From Anaerolineae bacterium (GTDB taxonomy: Bacteria; Chloroflexota; Anaerolineae; Promineifilales; Promineifilaceae): a stretch of DNA of 16,022 nucleotides. The stretch is taken from assembly GCA_014879345.1 (NCBI GenBank), contig JACSSI010000025.1, positions 1-16,022 of the forward strand, in the 5' to 3' direction. Within the stretch, counting starts at the first letter, position 1, and each line of letters starts with the position of its first letter. Of the stretch, positions 13,003-16,022 are shown in pieces. Below the pieces are notes generated by a model. It was not told where the DNA came from. It ran no database searches and was given only the letters and a program-made list of their open reading frames with translations. Position numbers and translations under genes: made by a program.

Positions 13003-13641
13003 TTGGCAAGGTATACTGGTCCAGTATGCAAGCTTTGTCGTCGTGAAGGCGAGAAGCTTTTTTTGAAGGGGTCGCGTTGTATGACTCCGAAATGTTCTTT
13101 TGAACGCCGCTCGTATCCGCCCGGACAGCATGGGCGTGAGGGGCAGTTCCGTCGTGGACGTGCGTCTGATTATTTGTTGCAGTTACGCGAGAAGCAGAAG
13201 GCACGCCGCATTTATGGTGTTATGGAGAAGCAGTTTAGTAATTATTTCAAACGGGCTAATATGAGTTCTGGTTTGACTGGTTCTAACTTGCTTATTCTTC
13301 TTGAGAGCCGTTTGGACAATGTGGTTTATCGGTTGGGTTTGGCTACTTCGAGAGCGCAAGCACGGCAGCTGGTTTCCCATGGTCATTTTTTGCTAAACGG
13401 CCGTAAGACAGATGTGCCGTCGGCTTTGGTTTCTGCTGGTGATACGATTTCTTTGCGTCCTGAGAGTGCAAGCCGCGCTTATTTCAAGGAATTGCGCCAA
13501 GATATTGATGACCGACAGGTACCACGTTGGTTATCTTTGAATACTGGTAACTTGACTGGCTCTATATTGAACTTACCTGTTCGTGAGGATATTGATGTTT
13601 CTCTGAATGAACAGTTAATTGTTGAGTATTACTCCCGTTAG
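13003..13641 (+). CDS. rpsD: 30S ribosomal protein S4, zinc-binding form
   Basis: The product is 212 residues (usual 200-210). S4 is a primary 16S binder in the body, and a translational repressor in several bacteria. A zinc site is visible as C9, C12, C26 and C31. GQHGREGQFRRGRASDYLLQ follows, then the S4 RNA-binding domain at about 101-155 with ESRLDNVVYRLGLATSRAQA. The start is TTG at 13003, six bases after GGAGG (12992-12996); no in-frame ATG gives the conserved ARYTGPVCKLCR start. The 225-base leader with an attenuator-like hairpin suggests its own control. Confidence 0.97.
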   Translation: MARYTGPVCKLCRREGEKLFLKGSRCMTPKCSFERRSYPPGQHGREGQFRRGRASDYLLQLREKQKARRIYGVMEKQFSNYFKRANMSSGLTGSNLLILLESRLDNVVYRLGLATSRAQARQLVSHGHFLLNGRKTDVPSALVSAGDTISLRPESASRAYFKELRQDIDDRQVPRWLSLNTGNLTGSILNLPVREDIDVSLNEQLIVEYYSR

Positions 13642-13675
13642 TGTTGTGTGACTGGTTCTTTTTTTAGCTAGGGAG
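13632..13675 (+). promoter_or_regulatory. Pairing that can mask the rpoA ribosome binding site
   Basis: CTCCC (13632-13636) in the last codons of rpsD pairs with GGGAG (13671-13675) of the rpoA SD, continued by TAG 13639-13641 with CTA 13668-13670. That is eight pairs with a 2-base bulge, closing a loop that includes seven T (13659-13665). A ribosome finishing rpsD would open it. This suggests coupling of rpoA to rpsD translation; pairing is seen, function inferred. Confidence 0.35.
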
Positions 13676-13683
13676 GTATTTCG

Positions 13684-14652
13684 TTGGCTATAAGTAATTT
13701 GATTCTACCGAAGATTGAAAGTACCGCCATGTCACAAGAATATGGGCGGTTTGTCGTTGGTCCGATGGAAAGAGGATATGGTACGACGGTGGGTAATTCT
13801 ATGCGTCGTGTGCTGTTGGCTTCTTTACCGGGTGCGGCCGTGACTTCTATTCGGGTAACGGATGTGCCGCATGAGTTTTCTGCGATTCCTCATGTACGTG
13901 AGGATATGATGCAGTTGATTTTGCACATCAAGAAACTTCGCCTGAAATTGCATAACACTGATACGGCTCGTTTACGTCTGGAGGTTCATGGTGCAGGTGT
14001 GGTAACGGCGGCTGATTTACAGGTTCCGCCGGAGGTTGAGATTTTCAACCCTGATCTATATTTGTTTACTGTGGATTCTGATGATGCGTTTTTAGAAATT
14101 GAAATGACGGCTGAAACTGGTCGCGGGTATTCACCTGCTGAGCAGCGGGGTCGTTTGCCGATTGGTGAACTGCCAGTTGATGCGATTTTTAGTCCGATTC
14201 GCCGTGTGAATTATGAAGTCGAAAAGACACGTGTGGGTCAGGTGGCTGATTATGACCGCTTTGTCATGGAAATTTGGACAGATGGAACTATTAAGCCGGA
14301 AGATGCTTTGGCTCAATCTGCTCAAATTATGATGCAGTATTTGCGTCCGATTGGTGGTGTAAGCGAAGAAACGTTCTTGCCTGTGGAAGTGGAAGAGGAA
14401 GAAGAAGGCGCGATTCCGAATGAAATCTATGATACTCCGATTGAGTCTCTGGATTTAAGTGTGCGTGTCTTTAATTCTCTGAAACGGACGGGTATCACCA
14501 AGGTTGGTGAAATGCTGGATATGCTGGAACGTGGCGAAGAGACGATGTTGGCCATCCGCAACTTTGGTGAGAAATCTTTGGACGAGCTGAAACAGCAATT
14601 GCGTTCCAAGGGTTATCTTGTGGATGAAGAAGAGGGACAGGCGGTCAGGTAA
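13684..14652 (+). CDS. rpoA: DNA-directed RNA polymerase alpha subunit
   Basis: The product is 322 residues, slightly short of E. coli (329). Alpha dimerises to start polymerase assembly, and its C-terminal domain binds UP elements and activators. The N-terminal domain shows MERGYGTTVGNSMRRVLLAS, DVPHEFSAIPHVREDM and GYSPAEQRGRLPIGELPVDA. An acidic linker (EVEEEEEG) leads into the C-terminal domain from about residue 250, with LSVRVFNSLKRTGI; Arg 261 and Asn 264 match the DNA-contacting E. coli Arg265 and Asn268. The start is TTG at 13684 after GGGAGG (13671-13676), the only start keeping the conserved N-terminus. Confidence 0.97.
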   Translation: MAISNLILPKIESTAMSQEYGRFVVGPMERGYGTTVGNSMRRVLLASLPGAAVTSIRVTDVPHEFSAIPHVREDMMQLILHIKKLRLKLHNTDTARLRLEVHGAGVVTAADLQVPPEVEIFNPDLYLFTVDSDDAFLEIEMTAETGRGYSPAEQRGRLPIGELPVDAIFSPIRRVNYEVEKTRVGQVADYDRFVMEIWTDGTIKPEDALAQSAQIMMQYLRPIGGVSEETFLPVEVEEEEEGAIPNEIYDTPIESLDLSVRVFNSLKRTGITKVGEMLDMLERGEETMLAIRNFGEKSLDELKQQLRSKGYLVDEEEGQAVR

Positions 14653-14676
14653 CGGCCGTTTTTCCCCTAAGCATTT

Positions 14677-14717
14677 ACCTGAAAACTGAGTCGACACGAG
14701 TTGCTCGGTTTTTAGGT
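14677..14717 (+). promoter_or_regulatory. Strong 14-bp stem-loop between rpoA and rplQ
   Basis: Bases 14677-14690 pair with 14704-14717 without a break (14 pairs, including two G-T wobbles) around a 13-base loop. It lies in the 87-base rpoA-rplQ spacer, 11 bases before the rplQ SD (GAGGTAAG from 14729). There is no T run after the stem, so a terminator is unlikely. A stability element, RNase III-type processing site or protein-binding site would fit. It is the longest uninterrupted stem in the window that I found by eye. Confidence 0.6.
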
Positions 14718-14739
14718 TGAAAATAATGAGGTAAGAGCA

Positions 14740-15168
14740 ATGCGACATAGAGTACATGGTCGTAAACTGAATCGCAGTTCTGCACATCGTACAGCACTGC
14801 GCAAAAATTTGGTGGCGGATCTGATCTGCTACGAGCAAATCCTTACCACTGAGGCTAAAGCTCGCACCATTCGCCCAGCAGCGGAAAAAATGATTACGCT
14901 GGCGAAACGTGGTTTGGCTAAGGGTGAAAACAATCCTGAAGCAACGGTACATGCCCGTCGTCTGGCAGCTTCCCGTTTACCGAAAGTGCGCACCTTCACT
15001 GATGAAGAGGGCGTTACTGAAGATGTAGATGTGGTCAAGAAGTTGTTTAATGAAGTGGCACCCCGTTATCAGAATCGTCCTGGTGGGTACACCCGCATGG
15101 TCAAAATTGGCAAACGTCCTGGTGACAACGCTGATATGGCTATCATCATGCTGGTGGATGAGGAATAA
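14740..15168 (+). CDS. rplQ: 50S ribosomal protein L17
   Basis: The product is 142 residues, a little longer than E. coli (127). L17 sits near the tunnel exit of the 50S subunit. It starts MRHRVHGRKLNRSSAHRTAL with RKNLVADLICYEQILTTEAK, then AKARTIRPAAEKMITLAKRG, and has APRYQNRPGGYTRMVKIGKR near the end. The segment about 85-105 is enriched in Asp and Glu, a common variable insert. The SD is GAGGTAAG from 14729. Its stop is followed after three bases by the truA start. Confidence 0.97.
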   Translation: MRHRVHGRKLNRSSAHRTALRKNLVADLICYEQILTTEAKARTIRPAAEKMITLAKRGLAKGENNPEATVHARRLAASRLPKVRTFTDEEGVTEDVDVVKKLFNEVAPRYQNRPGGYTRMVKIGKRPGDNADMAIIMLVDEE

Positions 15169-15171
15169 CAT

Positions 15172-15912
15172 TTGGCACGATTTCGCGCTCTAGTTGAGTA
15201 TGATGGCACGGTTTACTTTGGCTTTCAACGCCAGAGAGAAGACCAGCCTACCATACAGAGTGAACTAGAGCGCGTGATACGCCAAATTGTCCGAGAGCCG
15301 GTTACCATTTTGGGATCGGGACGGACAGACAGTGGTGTTCATGCAACAGGCCAGGTAATCAGCTTCGACAGTGAGTGGCGTCACACCGTAGCCGATTTAC
15401 AACGTGCGCTCAACGCGAATCTACCGGCCGACATTGCAATTTTACAATTAGACACAGCAGAACCAACCTTTCACCCACGATTTGATGCGCGGAGACGGGC
15501 ATACGAATATCACATTTACAATGCGGCTGTGCGCAGCCCTTTACGCAGACAGAGAAGTTGGCATGTTGCCAAACCTCTTGATTGGGAACGGATGAATCAA
15601 GCAGCAACCTGTTTGATTGGCGTCCATGACTTTGCCACCTTTGGGCAACCGCCTCAAGGAGAAGTAACCATTCGAGAAGTTTTTGAGGCACGTTGGGAGA
15701 AACGAAAGGAATATCTCGTTTTTTCTATCGTGGCGAATGCTTTTTTGTACCAAATGGTGCGCAGCATAGTGGGTAGTTTGAAAGCAGTGGGTGATGGACG
15801 TTGGACGGTAGAACAGTTTGAGGCAGCACTGGCGGCATGTGACCGCAGCCGGTCTGGACAAGTAGCACCGGCGCAGGGTCTCACCCTGGTGTCTGTAACT
15901 TACGGAGAATAG
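15172..15912 (+). CDS. truA: tRNA pseudouridine synthase A (positions 38-40)
   Basis: TruA isomerises uridines 38, 39 and 40 in the anticodon arm of many tRNAs. The product is 246 residues, normal for the bacterial enzyme. The start ARFRALVEYDGTVYFGFQRQ and the motif GSGRTDSGVHATGQV are visible, with the catalytic Asp at residue 53. DARRRAYEYHIYN and ANAFLYQMVRSIVGSLKAVG belong to the C-terminal half. The start is TTG at 15172, with AGGA (15161-15164) inside rplQ as SD, seven bases away. Its place between rplQ and rplM is common in bacteria and couples tRNA modification to ribosome synthesis. Confidence 0.96.
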   Translation: MARFRALVEYDGTVYFGFQRQREDQPTIQSELERVIRQIVREPVTILGSGRTDSGVHATGQVISFDSEWRHTVADLQRALNANLPADIAILQLDTAEPTFHPRFDARRRAYEYHIYNAAVRSPLRRQRSWHVAKPLDWERMNQAATCLIGVHDFATFGQPPQGEVTIREVFEARWEKRKEYLVFSIVANAFLYQMVRSIVGSLKAVGDGRWTVEQFEAALAACDRSRSGQVAPAQGLTLVSVTYGE

Positions 15913-15916
15913 CAGG

Positions 15917-16022
15917 ATGAAAACATTTATCGCAAAACCAGCAGAAGTTGAACATAGCTGGTATATAGTAGACGCGGAAGGCCAGACGTTAGGTCGTTTG
16001 GCTACCCAAATCGCCGCTGTAT
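15917..16022 (+). CDS. rplM: 50S ribosomal protein L13, N-terminal part (cut by window edge)
   Basis: The frame opens at ATG 15917 and runs past the window end, giving 35 codons. The start reads MKTFIAKPAEVEHSWYIVDA followed by EGQTLGRLATQIAAV, the characteristic N-terminus of L13, an early-assembly 23S-binding protein. GGAG at 15904-15907, inside the end of truA, is the likely SD, nine bases away. In many bacteria rpsI (S9) follows, but that would lie beyond this window. Confidence 0.96.
   Translation, partial: MKTFIAKPAEVEHSWYIVDAEGQTLGRLATQIAAV

Noticed and set aside
12990..13046. Short ATG frame of 18 codons overlapping the rpsD start
   Set aside because: It is out of frame with rpsD, its ATG precedes the SD, and the sequence is explained by the rpsD SD and start.
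14652..14663. Palindrome ACGGCCGT plus T5 after rpoA as an intrinsic terminator
   Set aside because: A perfect 8-base palindrome leaves no loop; a folded stem would have only two or three pairs. The 14-bp hairpin downstream is the real structure.
14701..14727. TTGCTC with AATAAT as a promoter for rplQ
   Set aside because: The spacing is only 15 bases, the -35 matches at three of six, and the bases are used in the 14-bp stem.
14455..14952. Minus-strand open frame of 165 codons across the rpoA end and rplQ
   Set aside because: It is a shadow of two well-supported plus-strand genes, shows no family features and has no convincing SD.

Overview
This window is a nearly complete bacterial S10-spc-alpha ribosomal protein supercluster, read left to right on the + strand. 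It starts with the last codons of tuf (EF-Tu) and ends about 35 codons into rplM (L13). In between are 26 complete ribosomal protein genes plus secY, adk, rpoA and truA. No mobile element, CRISPR array, tRNA or rRNA is visible, and I see no convincing minus-strand gene.

The organism is a bacterium of moderate GC content. Gene order (tuf-rpsJ, rpsD between rpsK and rpoA, rplQ-truA-rplM at the end), four-cysteine zinc-type S14, S4 and L36 proteins, and the general character of S10, L3 and L29 suggest a member of Chloroflexota (Anaerolineae-like). That assignment is recall-based inference, not a search result. The Shine-Dalgarno (SD) sites are strong and canonical (GGAGG, GAGGTGA).

Layout: tuf end (1-69); S10-type block rpsJ to rpsQ (123-5644); spc-type block rplN to secY (5658-11180); adk (11191-11766); alpha-type block rpmJ, rpsM, rpsK, rpsD, rpoA, rplQ (11809-15168); then truA and the start of rplM. 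map and infA, which often sit between adk and rpmJ, are absent; a 42-base stem-loop spacer takes their place. The products build the two ribosomal subunits, with SecY for membrane insertion, the RNA polymerase alpha subunit, adenylate kinase and a tRNA pseudouridine synthase co-transcribed.

Most junctions are 16 bases or shorter and often translationally coupled (TAATG at rplP/rpmC; SD sites inside the upstream gene). Twelve junctions are longer (33-225 bases), and I can draw a stem-loop, strong or weak, in each. The most notable are an irregular structured leader before rplE, where the enteric spc operon carries its S8 repressor site; a hairpin followed by eight T directly before the rpsD ribosome binding site (attenuator-like); a 14-bp hairpin between rpoA and rplQ; and two hairpins sharing the motif GTAGGG-N6-TTCCTA before rplB and rpmJ. 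The clearest protein oddity is L29, which is about twice its normal length because of a C-terminal extension of about 75 residues. No wholly new system is evident; the items worth a second look are this extension and the regulatory RNA structures.
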